Shown here in pieces: positions 29,039-38,004 of a DNA stretch of 64,000 bases. A model generated the notes under the pieces. That model was not told the origin of the DNA, did no database searches, and saw only the letters and a list, made by a program, of their open reading frames with translations. Made by a program: the position numbers and the translations under genes. The DNA is taken from assembly GCF_002250625.1 (NCBI RefSeq), contig NZ_NMVQ01000012.1:62001-126000 (forward strand), in the 5' to 3' direction. The first letter of the stretch is position 1, and each line of letters starts with the position of its first letter. The stretch is from Enemella dayhoffiae. GTDB lineage: Bacteria > Actinomycetota > Actinomycetes > Propionibacteriales > Propionibacteriaceae.

Positions 29039-31015
29039 TCAGACCTGGGCGCGGTCGGCGATGGCGGTGGTGATCTCGGCGATCGCTTCGGCGATCGGCA
29101 CGCCGTTGTTCTGGCTGCCGTCGCGATAGCGGAAGGAGACCGCACCGGCGTCGCGGTCCTCACCACCCGCGATCAGGGTGAACGGCACCTTCTGCTTGCT
29201 GGCGGTACGGATCTTCTTCGGGAAGCGGTCGTCGGAGGTGTCCACCTCGACGCGTACGCCGGCAGCCCGCAGTTGCCTGGCCACGTCGTGCAGATAGTCG
29301 TCGAACTCTGCTGCCACAGGGATCGCGACGACCTGGACCGGCGACAACCAGACCGGGAATGCACCGGCGTAGTGCTCCACCAGCACGCCGATGAACCGTT
29401 CGATCGAGCCGAACTTGGCGGAGTGGATCATCACCGGGCACTGCTTGGTTCCGTCGGCGGCGGTGTACTCCAGCTCGAACCGCTTCGCCATGTTGAAGTC
29501 GTACTGGATGGTCGACATCTGCCAGGTACGTCCGATCGCATCCCGTGCCTGGACGGAGATCTTGGGCCCGTAGTAGGCCGCACCCCCGGGATCGGGCACC
29601 AGCTCCAGGCCCGTCTCCTCGGCGCTGGCGCGCAGCACCTCGGTGGCGGTCGCCCACTCCTCCTCGGAGCCGATGAACTTGTCCTTCTTGGAGTCGTCGC
29701 GGGTGGACAGCTCCAGATAGAAGTCGTTCATCCCGAAGTCGCGCAGCAGGCCGAGCACGAAGTTCAACAGGTGCTTGATCTCCGCCGGCGCCTGCTCGGG
29801 GGTGACGTAGGAGTGCGAGTCGTCCTGGGTGATCGAACGCACCCGGGTCAGGCCCTGCAGCACCCCGGACTTCTCGTTGCGATAGACGGTGCCGAACTCG
29901 AAGAACCGCAGCGGCAGCTCACGATAGGACCGGCCGCGGGAGCGGAAGATCTCGTTGTGCATCGGGCAGTTCATCGCCTTCAGCCGGTACTTCTGCCCGT
30001 CGTCGTCGATCGGCGGGAACATCCCGTCGGCGTAGTACGGCAGGTGCCCGGAGGTATAGAACAGATCCTCCTTGGCGATGTGCGGGGTGCCGACGTAGAG
30101 GAAGCCTTCCTCGATGTGGCGGCGGCGTACGTAGTCCTCCATCTCCCGCTTGATCACACCCCCCTTGGGGTGGAACACCGGCAGGCCGGGGCCGATGTTC
30201 TCGGGGAACGAATAGAGATCCAGTTCCACGCCCAGCTTGCGGTGGTCGCGCCGGGCCGCCTCCTCCAGCCGATGCTGGTAGGCCTGCAGGTCCTCCTTGG
30301 AGGCCCAGGCGGTGCCATAGAGGCGCTGCAGCTGTGGGTTCGCCTGGTCACCACGCCAGTACGCCGCAGCGGTGCGCATCAGCGCGAACGCGGCCTGGTT
30401 GATGTAGCCGGTGTGCGGCACGTGCGGGCCGCGGCAGAGATCTCCCCAGGCGGTCTCGCCGTCGCGGCGTACGTTGTCGTAGATGGTCAGCTCGCCGGCG
30501 CCGACCTCGACCGAGGAGCCGTCCTCGTCGGACGCGTTCCCCTTCAGCTGCACCAGTTCGAGCTTGAACGGCTCGTCGGCCAGCTCGGTCACCGCGTCGG
30601 CGTCGGACACCACCCGGCGGACGAACCGCTGGCGCTCCTTGATGATGCCGACCATCTTCTTCTGGATGCTCTTCAGGTGCTCGGGGGTGAGCGGCTCCTC
30701 GAGCAGGAAGTCGTAGTAGAACCCGTCGGTGATCGGCGGTCCGATGCCCAGCTTCGCCTCGGCGTACAGGTCCTGCACCGCCTGGGCTGCGACGTGGGCG
30801 CAGGAGTGCCGCAGGATCGCCAGCCCTTCGTCGCTGTTCACCAGCACCGGTTCGACCTCGTTGCCGGCGGTGAGCTCGTGGGCCAGGTCGCGGGTGGTTC
30901 CGTTCACCTTCATCGCGACGACGTTGCGGTCGTCGCCGAACAGGTCCAGCCCGGTCGTGCCAGTCTCCACCTGTCGCTGGTGCTCGGAGCCGACGAGGTC
31001 GATGGTGATGGACAC
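29039..31015 (-). CDS. thrS: Threonyl-tRNA synthetase
   Basis: This 658-residue class II synthetase charges tRNA-Thr. An N-terminal TGS domain ([14 protein letters not shown]...) is followed by the editing domain with [17 protein letters not shown]. The catalytic core shows [15 protein letters not shown] and [20 protein letters not shown], the latter being motif 2. A C-terminal anticodon-binding domain begins near [14 protein letters not shown]. The length is normal. GTG at 31015 has GGAAGGG upstream. It heads the HIT-pgsA-patA-pimA operon. Confidence 0.97.
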   Translation of the reverse strand: MSITIDLVGSEHQRQVETGTTGLDLFGDDRNVVAMKVNGTTRDLAHELTAGNEVEPVLVNSDEGLAILRHSCAHVAAQAVQDLYAEAKLGIGPPITDGFYYDFLLEEPLTPEHLKSIQKKMVGIIKERQRFVRRVVSDADAVTELADEPFKLELVQLKGNASDEDGSSVEVGAGELTIYDNVRRDGETAWGDLCRGPHVPHTGYINQAAFALMRTAAAYWRGDQANPQLQRLYGTAWASKEDLQAYQHRLEEAARRDHRKLGVELDLYSFPENIGPGLPVFHPKGGVIKREMEDYVRRRHIEEGFLYVGTPHIAKEDLFYTSGHLPYYADGMFPPIDDDGQKYRLKAMNCPMHNEIFRSRGRSYRELPLRFFEFGTVYRNEKSGVLQGLTRVRSITQDDSHSYVTPEQAPAEIKHLLNFVLGLLRDFGMNDFYLELSTRDDSKKDKFIGSEEEWATATEVLRASAEETGLELVPDPGGAAYYGPKISVQARDAIGRTWQMSTIQYDFNMAKRFELEYTAADGTKQCPVMIHSAKFGSIERFIGVLVEHYAGAFPVWLSPVQVVAIPVAAEFDDYLHDVARQLRAAGVRVEVDTSDDRFPKKIRTASKQKVPFTLIAGGEDRDAGAVSFRYRDGSQNNGVPIAEAIAEITTAIADRAQV

Positions 31016-31098
31016 GTTTCCCTTCCTGCCCCCACCCGGTGCGGGGCGCGGCGTCCATTCTGCCAGCCCGGTCGGGGGTGGGCGACCGCGTTCTGGGC

Positions 31099-32100
31099 TC
31101 AGCGACCCAGCGCGGCGAGGAACGCCTCGGTGTGCCGGACGATCTCCTCGCTGCGGGTCTCGTGCAGGTAGTGCGGGCCGGGCACGCGCTGCACCTGCTG
31201 CAGCGCGGGGTTGGAGATCGGCTCGGTGTGCCAGGCCACCCAGCGGTCCCAGTAGCCGCGGCCGTTCTCGGCGAGGATGGCCAGATAGGCCAGGTCACGC
31301 GGATAGGGCTGGCCGGCGTGCTGGCGTACGTTCGGTCCGACCAGCCTGGACTGGTTGTGCACGGTCGCATTCCCGTTGTTCCACACCAGCGCCTCGAGGG
31401 CGAGCTGGCGGTCGGCCGGGGTGTAGCCGTCGTCCTCCTGCTCGCCGACCAGCAGATCACCGGTGAACTCGGCCGGCTCGCGCCAGCGGTCGAGCCGGTT
31501 GCCACCGAACGCGGTGCGGATCGGCACCTTGATCGGGACGGGTGATCCGCGGAACGCGTTGTTGGGCGGGGTCGGGTCGATCCCGACGATGGCTGCCACC
31601 TCGTCGGGATGGGTGTGCGCCCAGTCGAGGGCATGGATCCCCCACAGCGAGTGCGGCATCAGCACATAGGGCGGGGGGAGGTCGAGTTGGGCCAGGGCGC
31701 GGCGGACGTCGGACACCTCGTTGGCGCTGGTCCGTTCGGTGCGGGCGGCATCGGAAAGTCCATAGCCGGGTGGTTCGAGGACGACCACCCGGGCGTGGCC
31801 GGCGAGCTGGCGGGCCAGCGGGGCGAAGTCGCTGATCGGCGACACCGTGCCGAGGCCGGGCAGCAGCACGATGGTGCGCTCCCCCTGGCCCTGGACGTGG
31901 GCGGCGATGCCTACACCGTCGACGCGGGTGGTGCGCAGTTCGGGGCCGAGTCGGTTGATGGCGTTGTGCTTCTCGTACGCCGTCAGCACGGCATTCGCGC
32001 CGAGCAGGAGAAGTGGCACAACCAGCAGGACCACCACAAATGTGACGAGCACACGCAGGACGCGGCCTCGGGTGCTGGAGTGGGTGGGCATCGGCTCCAT
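31099..32100 (-). CDS. Membrane-anchored alpha/beta hydrolase
   Basis: This 333-residue protein has an N-terminal helix ([20 protein letters not shown], residues about 16-35) and an alpha/beta-hydrolase domain facing outward. [19 protein letters not shown] is the oxyanion-side strand. [13 protein letters not shown] holds the nucleophile Ser in an unusual PHSLWG elbow, where GHSxGG is normal. VPGPHYLHE gives the catalytic His, and an Asp in GIDPTPPN may act as acid. The substrate is unknown. The ATG at 32100 is chosen because longer versions lack a plausible signal. Confidence 0.82.
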   Translation of the reverse strand: MEPMPTHSSTRGRVLRVLVTFVVVLLVVPLLLLGANAVLTAYEKHNAINRLGPELRTTRVDGVGIAAHVQGQGERTIVLLPGLGTVSPISDFAPLARQLAGHARVVVLEPPGYGLSDAARTERTSANEVSDVRRALAQLDLPPPYVLMPHSLWGIHALDWAHTHPDEVAAIVGIDPTPPNNAFRGSPVPIKVPIRTAFGGNRLDRWREPAEFTGDLLVGEQEDDGYTPADRQLALEALVWNNGNATVHNQSRLVGPNVRQHAGQPYPRDLAYLAILAENGRGYWDRWVAWHTEPISNPALQQVQRVPGPHYLHETRSEEIVRHTEAFLAALGR

Positions 32101-32250
32101 TGTGGCAACCGCGACCCGGCCAGCGCTCATCTTGACCATCGCAGCCATGGCGGGCTGTTCGATCCCTCGGTGGTGTCTCCTCGACGCCCAGCACCGCTCC
32201 GCGACCTCCCAAGAGCGCGCCTGCCCCACCCCCACCGCGACCGGCGCGGC

Positions 32251-32461
32251 CCCCACTCCGGGGCAGGCCGGCATGCCCGCGGGCACCAAGCTCGTCGGAC
32301 GCTTCACCAACCGGCTGGGACGGAACAACGCCTATGCCGTGATCCCGAAGGGTCTGTCCGATGCCTCAGGTGGGGGCGATCCTGTTGACCGCCGGGAAGA
32401 TGTACCGCCTCTATCGCGGCACCGACATGTCCGGTGAGGGTCTGGCGAAGTGGCCGGCCTA
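32251..32461 (+). pseudogene. Possible remnant of an unidentified gene
   Basis: Between the divergent hydrolase and the convergent GtrA gene the plus strand holds two coding-like stretches in different frames. TKLVGRFTNRLGRNNAYAVI (about 32290-32350) is the first. MPQVGAILLTAGKMYRLYRG, continuing to a stop at 32461 after 33 residues, is the second. Neither has a start with a ribosome site or a family recognised from memory. Chance cannot be excluded in such GC-rich DNA. Confidence 0.25.
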
Positions 32462-32896
32462 GGCCGAGGCCCCGGCCCTGGTCAGCCACAGCTTCATCAG
32501 CACGAACCGGATGGCGCCACCGGCGGCGGTTCCCGCGATCAGCATCGGCACCTGGTAGGCGACACCGAGTCCGTCCACGGCGTTGGTGAGCACGGTGCTC
32601 AACCCCAGTCCGATCAGGGTGGTGCCGAAGGCGACCAGCGAGTCGACGGCGGCGCCGCCGGCCCGGCGTACGCCGTAGGTCACCCGCCGGTGCGCCAGGT
32701 TGGTCAGCACGGTCGAGACGCTGAACGCGGCGACGGTGGCGAGCGTGGTGCTGAGCACCAGCTGGGCGACGGCGAACAGGCCGACATAGAGCGCGGTGCC
32801 GGCGGTACCGACCGCCACGAACCGCAGGGCCGCCGTCAGGTCGGCCTGGTCGGCGAGGGTGCTGCGGAGGCTGGTGGCGATCGGCTGGCTGCTCAT
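32459..32896 (-). CDS. GtrA-like membrane protein, copy 1
   Basis: This 145-residue protein has four hydrophobic helices of the GtrA family. It opens LRFVAVGTAGTALYVGLFAV. The middle motif STVLTNLAHRRVTYGVRR holds the conserved N-x2-HRR-x-T. The last part is IRFVLMKLWLTR. GtrA proteins help flip undecaprenyl-phosphate-linked sugars for cell-wall glycosylation. The ATG at 32896 overlaps the stop of the second GtrA gene by four bases, so both are made together and may form one heteromer. Confidence 0.87.
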   Translation of the reverse strand: MSSQPIATSLRSTLADQADLTAALRFVAVGTAGTALYVGLFAVAQLVLSTTLATVAAFSVSTVLTNLAHRRVTYGVRRAGGAAVDSLVAFGTTLIGLGLSTVLTNAVDGLGVAYQVPMLIAGTAAGGAIRFVLMKLWLTRAGASA

Positions 32897-33336
32897 GCCC
32901 CAGACTCTGTTGCCCCCGGCAGTGGATGCAGTGTGTCCTTGCTGTGCGTTGCCTGTGAGGGTGCCGTACGGGTCAGCCAGAGTCGCATCAGCACGAACCG
33001 CAGCGTCCCGGCCGCCCCGGTGCCGGCGCCGATCAGCAGCACCTGCAGGCCAGGTGTCGCCGCGGCTCCGGCCACCAGCAGCTGGGTCAGGCCGAGCCCG
33101 AGCAGGCTGGTGCCAAAGAACACGATGGCGTCGGCGCCCCGGCCTTCGCGGCGGCGTACGCCGAAGGTTAACCGGCGGTGCACGGCGTTGGTGGCCAGCG
33201 TGGAGACCAGCCAGGACAGGCAGAGTGCCAGCGGGGTTGGAAGCCATCGGCTGGCGCCCTGGAAGAGCACGGCGTACGCCCCGGTGCCGCCCGTCCCGAC
33301 CAGGACGAACCGGACCGCCTGCCCCGGGAGTCGCAT
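32893..33336 (-). CDS. GtrA-like membrane protein, copy 2
   Basis: This 147-residue paralogue of the neighbouring GtrA protein has the same layout: VRFVLVGTGGTGAYAVLFQG, STLATNAVHRRLTFGVRR and LRFVLMRLWLTR. A polar tail of about 25 residues follows the last helix. The ATG at 33336 starts right before the first helix; a GTG at 33426 would add 30 Arg-rich residues. No glycosyltransferase partner is visible nearby. Tandem coupled copies suggest a heterodimer. Confidence 0.83.
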   Translation of the reverse strand: MRLPGQAVRFVLVGTGGTGAYAVLFQGASRWLPTPLALCLSWLVSTLATNAVHRRLTFGVRRREGRGADAIVFFGTSLLGLGLTQLLVAGAAATPGLQVLLIGAGTGAAGTLRFVLMRLWLTRTAPSQATHSKDTLHPLPGATESGA

Positions 33337-33403
33337 GCCTTCAGCGTCGACGCGCTGACCGGCGCGACGGCCAACTCGACGTGAACGCCTCGTGACGGTC
33401 GGG

Positions 33404-34078
33404 TCAGGACCAGGTGATGCGGTCACCGAAGTCGGCGGGCGCGTAGGTCAGGGCGAGCCACATCAGGTCGGGGTTTCCGTGGCGTACGCCCATCCAGCCC
33501 TCGTGGCACTGGCCGAGCGCCAGCCGGGTCTCGGTGTATTCCGGCACCCAGCCGCGATCAAAGGGCAGGCTCGAGATGGACGCGCCGCGAGGCTGTCCAC
33601 CACCTTCGCCGTCGCGGAAGGTCACCGACCACGGGTTGTTGCTGACCCGGGTCTTTCCGTCGCTACCGGCCCCAGGATGCGCGGCGCGATAGCAGACCCG
33701 CACCTTCCAGCCGATCGAGACGCCATCCTTGCCGTGCTCCTGGCGCAGGGCGGTCACATCGAAGTAGCGCAGCCGTGCGGTCTGTCCGTAGCGCAACGAC
33801 TGTGTGCGGGGACCGGTGGGGCGATCGCCGCCGCTGTCATTGGGCGCTCTCGTCACGTCCACCGGTGTCTGCGGCGCGGCCACCGGCGTGGGTTCAGCAG
33901 CTGGAGGGGTCGAAGTCGGGCTCGGCGTGGGCACTGGACTCGTCGGCTGGCTCTGCGAGACGGATGTCGTCGGAGCAGGCTGCTGGGTCACCGGCCCCGG
34001 CCCCTGGCCAACCGGCACCACCAGCGCACATCCGCCCAGCAAGAAGACTCCACCCATGGAGAGCATTGCGATGCGCAC
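33404..34078 (-). CDS. Lipoprotein of unknown function
   Basis: This 224-residue protein starts with GTG at 34078 and has a signal peptide ending LLGGC, a clear lipobox. About 65 residues of Pro/Thr/Ser linker follow (PTPSPTSTPPAAEPTPVAAP). The globular part shows GQTARLRYFDVTALRQEHGK, WKVRVCYRAAHPG and a second Cys near LGQCHEGWMG, which could form a disulfide. The domain is not recognised; it resembles secreted beta-sandwich proteins. No operon partner is obvious. Confidence 0.72.
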   Translation of the reverse strand: MRIAMLSMGGVFLLGGCALVVPVGQGPGPVTQQPAPTTSVSQSQPTSPVPTPSPTSTPPAAEPTPVAAPQTPVDVTRAPNDSGGDRPTGPRTQSLRYGQTARLRYFDVTALRQEHGKDGVSIGWKVRVCYRAAHPGAGSDGKTRVSNNPWSVTFRDGEGGGQPRGASISSLPFDRGWVPEYTETRLALGQCHEGWMGVRHGNPDLMWLALTYAPADFGDRITWS

Positions 34079-34114
34079 GGGATCATCATCTCACTGCAAC
34101 TGGCCCTGGACGCG

Positions 34115-34146
34115 AAAAACCGGCCCTGACAGAACGTCAAGGCCGG
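34115..34146 (-). terminator. Rho-independent terminator downstream of tRNA-Val(CAC)
   Basis: CCGGCCCTGAC (34120-34130) and GTCAAGGCCGG (34136-34146) form a hairpin with one mismatch. On the minus strand it is followed by five T residues (AAAAA at 34115-34119). It lies directly after the 3' end of the tRNA. Confidence 0.75.
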
Positions 34147-34156
34147 CCTACGTGAG

Positions 34157-34229
34157 TGGGCGGTACTGGACTCGAACCAGCGACCTCTTCGGTGTGAACG
34201 AAACGCGCTACCAACTGCGCCAACCGCCC
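34157..34229 (-). tRNA. tRNA-Val (anticodon CAC)
   Basis: Acceptor arms GGGCGGT (34158-34164) and ACCGCCC (34223-34229) pair on the minus strand. The T-arm carries GGTTCGAGTCC, and the anticodon loop reads TTCACAC, which places CAC at 34-36. The length is 73 bases with discriminator A and no encoded CCA. Confidence 0.93.
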
Positions 34230-34241
34230 GTGCGAGGAATG

Positions 34242-34271
34242 ACTATAGCCGACGGTTCACGCCTTTGTCGC
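34242..34271 (-). promoter_or_regulatory. Candidate promoter of tRNA-Val(CAC)
   Basis: On the minus strand TATAGT (34242-34247) lies 13 bases before the tRNA and GCGACA (34266-34271) lies 18 bases farther upstream, as expected for a sigma-70-type promoter. It overlaps the end of the DUF2236 gene. Confidence 0.45.
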
Positions 34272-35135
34272 ATTCTGACGGCGCGCGGCCCGGTCCGGCT
34301 CGTCGGTGAGCCCGGCCAGACCCCAGCGCACGGTGCCGGTGCCGATCCGACCGGACAGCGTGGCCAGTCCCACCCGGTCTGCCAGACCGAGCTCGCGGCG
34401 CGCCCAGTCCGGCAGCAACGCGACCCCGCCGTTGGCGAGCAGGGCATATCCGGGACGGGCAACGGCCGGCAGGGGCGGCTCGTGCAGCAGGAACGCGGCC
34501 GCGTCACAGGCGGCGTCGGTCACCTCGAGTTCCGGACGGTACTCATGCAGCACATCGAGCAGACCCGCCCAGCTGTCCGGCAGCTCGTCAGCCCCCAACC
34601 GCACAGCCAACGTGCCGGCCTGGCACACGTAGGTGTCCTTCTCGCTCTCGCTCAACGAACCTCGGCCATAGCGTTCGTGGGCCCGCAGGAAGGCGTACGC
34701 CTCGGCCACCGCGACCCAGCGCAGCAGGTGCGGATCGTCGGCCCGGTATGCCCGGCCCCGTTCGTCGCGACCGCGCACCCGGGCGTGCACCCGGCGTACG
34801 GTGTCGATCGACTGCTCGGCGGTTTCGATGGTGCCGAAGGTCGTGGCGGCGATGTAGTCGCTGGTGCGCTGCAGCCGGCCCCACGGATCCGAGCGGTAGC
34901 CGCTGTGGCCGGCGACCCCCGCCATGGCCAACGGGTGCAGGGATTGCAGCAGCAGGGCGGCGATGCCGCCGGGATACATGGATGCGTCGTCGTGCACCCG
35001 CCAGATCGGGTCGTTGGGGCCGAACCACCGCGGTCCGGGTGTCCCCCAGATATCCTGGGCCCGGGCGGCCGCCTCGGGTCCGGCGACGCGGGCGCGGAGG
35101 ACCGCGCCGAGCCGGCGCTGCAGCAGGTTGGCCAT
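34257..35135 (-). CDS. DUF2236 oxygenase MpaB-family protein
   Basis: This 292-residue protein belongs to the group that includes rubber oxygenase Lcp and MpaB. The haem-associated block is seen as LHPLAMAGVAGHSGYRSDPW followed by GRLQRTSDYIAATTFG, with conserved His, Arg and Thr. VRRVHARVRG and DPHLLRWVAVAEAYAFL follow. Some members are b-type haem oxygenases; the substrate is unknown here. ATG at 35135 is chosen over an upstream in-frame GTG that adds unlike sequence. Confidence 0.83.
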   Translation of the reverse strand: MANLLQRRLGAVLRARVAGPEAAARAQDIWGTPGPRWFGPNDPIWRVHDDASMYPGGIAALLLQSLHPLAMAGVAGHSGYRSDPWGRLQRTSDYIAATTFGTIETAEQSIDTVRRVHARVRGRDERGRAYRADDPHLLRWVAVAEAYAFLRAHERYGRGSLSESEKDTYVCQAGTLAVRLGADELPDSWAGLLDVLHEYRPELEVTDAACDAAAFLLHEPPLPAVARPGYALLANGGVALLPDWARRELGLADRVGLATLSGRIGTGTVRWGLAGLTDEPDRAARRQNATKA

Positions 35136-35175
35136 GGCCCGAGCGTAGTCGCCCGGGCACAACGACCCGATGGAA

Positions 35176-36036
35176 TCAGTGGGGGTCGATCTCGGCGGCC
35201 ATCCGCTCGGCAAAGACCTCCTGCAGGCGCTGCGTCACCGGTCCGGGCGCCTCCCAGGTCGCCTCGTCCCAACGCGCCACCCCCTGCACGTCGCGCGAGG
35301 ACGAGGTCAGGAACACCTCGTCGGCCCGCTGCGCCTCGGCCAGGGTGAAGTCGCGTTCCACCATGGTGAGACCGGCCTCGCTCCCCCACTGCAGGGCGAG
35401 CACGCGGGTGATGCCCGCCAGCGGTGCGGCGCTCAGCGGCGGGGTGACCACCTCGTTCCCGAACACGCAGAAGATGTTGCTTCCCGTGCCCTCACACAGA
35501 TTCCCGGCGCTGTTGACGAAGATGCCCTCGGTCGCCTCGCGCTCTGCGGCGTACGCCAGGGCGCGCACGTTCTCGCCATAGGAGGTCGACTTCACTCCCG
35601 CCAGTGCCCCGTCCAGGTTGCGCGTCCACGGCGTGGTGACGATGGCGGTGGTCGGCGGCAACTGGTGCGCGACGCGCAGGGCCACGACCAGCGTCGTCGG
35701 CCCGTACGCCGCACCGGAGCCGAGCGGTCCGCGGCCACCGGTGTAGGTGATCCGGAACAGCCCCAGCGGGTGCTCGAACCCCTCCAGCACGGCGTCCATC
35801 CCCTCGCGCACCTGGGCCAGATCGGGTTCGGGCAGCCCCATCGACTTGGCCGAGCGCTGCAGCCGGGCCAGGTGCAGGGTGGGGGTGAACGCCTTCCCGT
35901 CGATCGCCTTGAACGCCTCGAACACGCCGTCACCGACGACGATGCCGTGGTCCACAGCCGACACCCGCGCCTCGCTCGGGTCGGCGTACAGCGTTCCATC
36001 AACCCAGACCCGCAGGTCCTCCGCATGCTCAGCCAT
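35176..36036 (-). CDS. Class IV aminotransferase (aminodeoxychorismate lyase/BCAT-like)
   Basis: This 286-residue fold-type IV PLP enzyme starts at 36036. RVWVDGTLYADPSEARVSAV and DHGIVVGDGVFEAFKAIDG open the N domain. GVKSTSYGENVRALAYA carries the PLP lysine near 157, and NLCEGTGSNIF has the Glu that contacts the pyridine nitrogen. The class contains 4-amino-4-deoxychorismate lyase, D-amino acid and branched-chain aminotransferases. Size and motifs best fit PabC-like lyases, but this is not certain. It is the next gene upstream of the DUF2236 gene, in the same direction. Confidence 0.85.
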   Translation of the reverse strand: MAEHAEDLRVWVDGTLYADPSEARVSAVDHGIVVGDGVFEAFKAIDGKAFTPTLHLARLQRSAKSMGLPEPDLAQVREGMDAVLEGFEHPLGLFRITYTGGRGPLGSGAAYGPTTLVVALRVAHQLPPTTAIVTTPWTRNLDGALAGVKSTSYGENVRALAYAAEREATEGIFVNSAGNLCEGTGSNIFCVFGNEVVTPPLSAAPLAGITRVLALQWGSEAGLTMVERDFTLAEAQRADEVFLTSSSRDVQGVARWDEATWEAPGPVTQRLQEVFAERMAAEIDPH

Positions 36037-36133
36037 GACCCCCAGTCTGCCACCGGGTGATCCCGCACTCCTAGGGTGCCGCAGGGGAACGTGGGACGTG
36101 ATGGCGCGCCAGGGCGTCGGGGTGTGACCGGGG

Positions 36134-36619
36134 TCAGGACGCGGCGAGCGCCTTGGCCACGTGCTTCTCGAGGTCCTCCGGCTCGGCGGTCGGCGGGAAG
36201 CGGTCGATCACCTTGCCATCACGCCCGATCAGGAACTTGGTGAAGTTCCACTTGATCGCCTCGAGCAGCAGCCCACCCTTGCTGTCCTTCAGCCACTTCC
36301 ACAGCGGGTGGGCGTCCTTGCCGTTGACGTCCACCTTGGCGAACATCGGGAAGCTGACCCCGTAGTTGCGCTGGCAGAACTCGGAGATGTCGTCGGCGCT
36401 GCCGGGCTCCTGACTGGCGAACTGGTTGCACGGGAAGCCGAGGATCACCAGCCCCTCGTCCTTGTGCGCCTGCCACAGCTTCTCGAGGCCTTCGTATTGC
36501 GGGGTGAAGCCGCACTTGCTGGCGGTGTTCACCACCAGGACGACCTTCCCGGCGTACGCCGACAGGTCCTGCTGCTCGCCGGAAAGGGTGTCCGCGCTGA
36601 AATCGCTGAGAGAGGTCAT
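36134..36619 (-). CDS. Glutathione peroxidase-family thiol peroxidase
   Basis: This 161-residue protein reduces peroxides. [20 protein letters not shown] has the peroxidatic Cys, not selenocysteine. [14 protein letters not shown] gives Gln and the likely resolving Cys, and [13 protein letters not shown] holds the Trp-Asn pair. Bacterial Cys-type members usually take electrons from thioredoxin. The ATG at 36619 is preferred; the upstream in-frame extension runs into tRNA and att sequence. It is the last chromosomal gene before the island. Confidence 0.92.
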   Translation of the reverse strand: MTSLSDFSADTLSGEQQDLSAYAGKVVLVVNTASKCGFTPQYEGLEKLWQAHKDEGLVILGFPCNQFASQEPGSADDISEFCQRNYGVSFPMFAKVDVNGKDAHPLWKWLKDSKGGLLLEAIKWNFTKFLIGRDGKVIDRFPPTAEPEDLEKHVAKALAAS

Positions 36620-36769
36620 GGGCCCATCCTGCCCGAGCGGTGCTGAAGTCCTCTCTGAGGGCAGATCAACGGCCGGAGCTTCTAGTTTCCAGGGAGCCGA
36701 AAGCTTGGCTCGGCCACCTCGAGCCGCTCCATCCAAGCCGAGAACTGAGCTCCGACAAGAGCACGAGAA

Positions 36770-36822
36770 TGGTGGGCGGTACCAGATTTGAACTGATGAC
36801 CTCTTCCGTGTCAGGGAAGCGC
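36770..36822. repeat. Left att repeat of the island (tRNA-Val 3' half duplicate)
   Basis: These 53 bases are identical to 47006-47058, the 3' half of tRNA-Val(GAC) including the T-arm, anticodon stem-loop and acceptor 3' strand. The match ends abruptly at 36822, where the intact tRNA goes on with its D-arm. It is an integration-site duplicate, not a tRNA gene. Confidence 0.92.
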
Positions 36823-37174
36823 AACCGGTCCATTCTCGTCTTTGGTCATGTACGAAATCCCTGTGACTAAGGGTTTCACTCAACCGTCGCACCTTTCCGG
36901 ACCTCTACAACTGCACCCAAACTGCACCCAGCCCCAGGTGCCCGGCGACCGCCTGGAAGCCTTGCGCTGCCGCGCCATCAAACACGGCTTGCCGCATCAC
37001 ACGGCAGACGAGCTCGGCCCCGAAACGATCACGCATCTTGTCGACGAACGCGATCATCTCGACGAGGGGCGGCCGAGCCAGTCCGCCAAGCGGCGCCTAC
37101 AGCACTTCCAGCATCCCGACCTGCAGTGCACCACGGTGATCCTGTCTGGGGGACGCGACCTCGGCTGGGGCGAC
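36823..37174. other. Left end of island, no clear gene
   Basis: No start with a ribosome site is convincing here, although the plus frame of the next gene is open from about 36842. The stretch holds ACTGCACCCA twice (36910-36919, 36921-36930), part of the candidate arm-site cluster. Confidence 0.5.
36908..36922. repeat. Candidate integrase arm-type site, left
   Basis: CAACTGCACCCAAAC here is identical and in the same orientation at 46934-46948. It lies 86 bases inside the left att repeat; the right copy lies 58 bases inside the right one. The decamer ACTGCACCCA is repeated once more at 36921-36930. Confidence 0.5.
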
Positions 37175-37885
37175 ATGGCGACGATGACGTGGGAGCAGTT
37201 CCGGGCGCACTCCAAGCGCCCCAGCACGGCGAGGCAGACAGCCGGTCCGGTCACCTACCCGGTCCATGGGCAGTCCCGTGAGTTCTCGGTGGCTGAACTC
37301 CACGCGCGGGGTGCTGATGTGATCCTCAACGACACCCTGCCGGACAAACTGGTGGTCCAACTGGCTGTCGAGGCAGGGATTGTCGATCCGTTGATCGTGC
37401 GCATCGAGGCGCGACGCACGGTCGAGGCCGCGCAGAAGCGTCTCCCTCAGGCTCGGACCTGTGAGCAGGCCATCGGTGTCCAGTTGCGGAGCAATGCCCA
37501 GCATCTGCTCGATGATGTGTCGGTCTGCGAACTCACATTGTTGCAGTACGCCTACCATGGACGTCTGCTGGATTCGCTCCCGCCCGACAGGGTTGATGCC
37601 CCGCTGTGGCAGCAGGCCCAGACCTACGTTCGCGCACACCAGCCGGATGCCAAAGCGCACCGCGCCCGCCACGAACTGGCGTCGTGGTGCGCGCAGGTCT
37701 CTTCCATGCCGTGGCGCACGATGGCCTTGCAGGCGGCCGACAAGAGCCCGCTGGGTCTGCTCCACAGCCGCAACCAACTGCTGCGCCCTGCCGCACACAA
37801 GTTGCACAGCGAGGTGCTGGTCGAGTACCTGAACGCTATCCACGCCCACCGGTCGGCCGCAGCCGAGGTCGAGATCGCCGCCTGA
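37175..37885 (+). CDS. Hypothetical island protein, 236 residues
   Basis: The frame from ATG at 37175 encodes an Arg/Ala-rich, probably cytoplasmic protein without signal or membrane segments. It has GADVILNDTLPDKLVVQLAV, a His-rich stretch (HQPDAKAHRARHELASWCAQ) and LHSEVLVEYLNAIHAHRSAA near the end. No family is recognised. An earlier start up to 36842 is possible, but that region resembles noncoding end sequence. It precedes the rIIB-like gene by about 120 bases and may belong with it. Confidence 0.55.
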   Translation: MATMTWEQFRAHSKRPSTARQTAGPVTYPVHGQSREFSVAELHARGADVILNDTLPDKLVVQLAVEAGIVDPLIVRIEARRTVEAAQKRLPQARTCEQAIGVQLRSNAQHLLDDVSVCELTLLQYAYHGRLLDSLPPDRVDAPLWQQAQTYVRAHQPDAKAHRARHELASWCAQVSSMPWRTMALQAADKSPLGLLHSRNQLLRPAAHKLHSEVLVEYLNAIHAHRSAAAEVEIAA

Positions 37886-38004
37886 ACGGCACGGCACACC
37901 GCACACATGGCGGGGAACGCCGCCCAGACATCCGCACCCCACCATTCCAGAACCGGATCGGGCCGCCACCCGCTGGCCGATCGCCGCACAGGAAGAGAAG
38001 ACTG

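Noticed and set aside
36770-36822. A possible second tRNA-Val.
   Set aside because: Only the 3' half is present; the D-arm and 5' acceptor are replaced, so it is an att duplicate.
36842-37174. N-terminal extension of the 236-residue island gene to 36842.
   Set aside because: The added 111 residues include the arm-site repeats and show no protein-like blocks. The ATG at 37175 is simpler.
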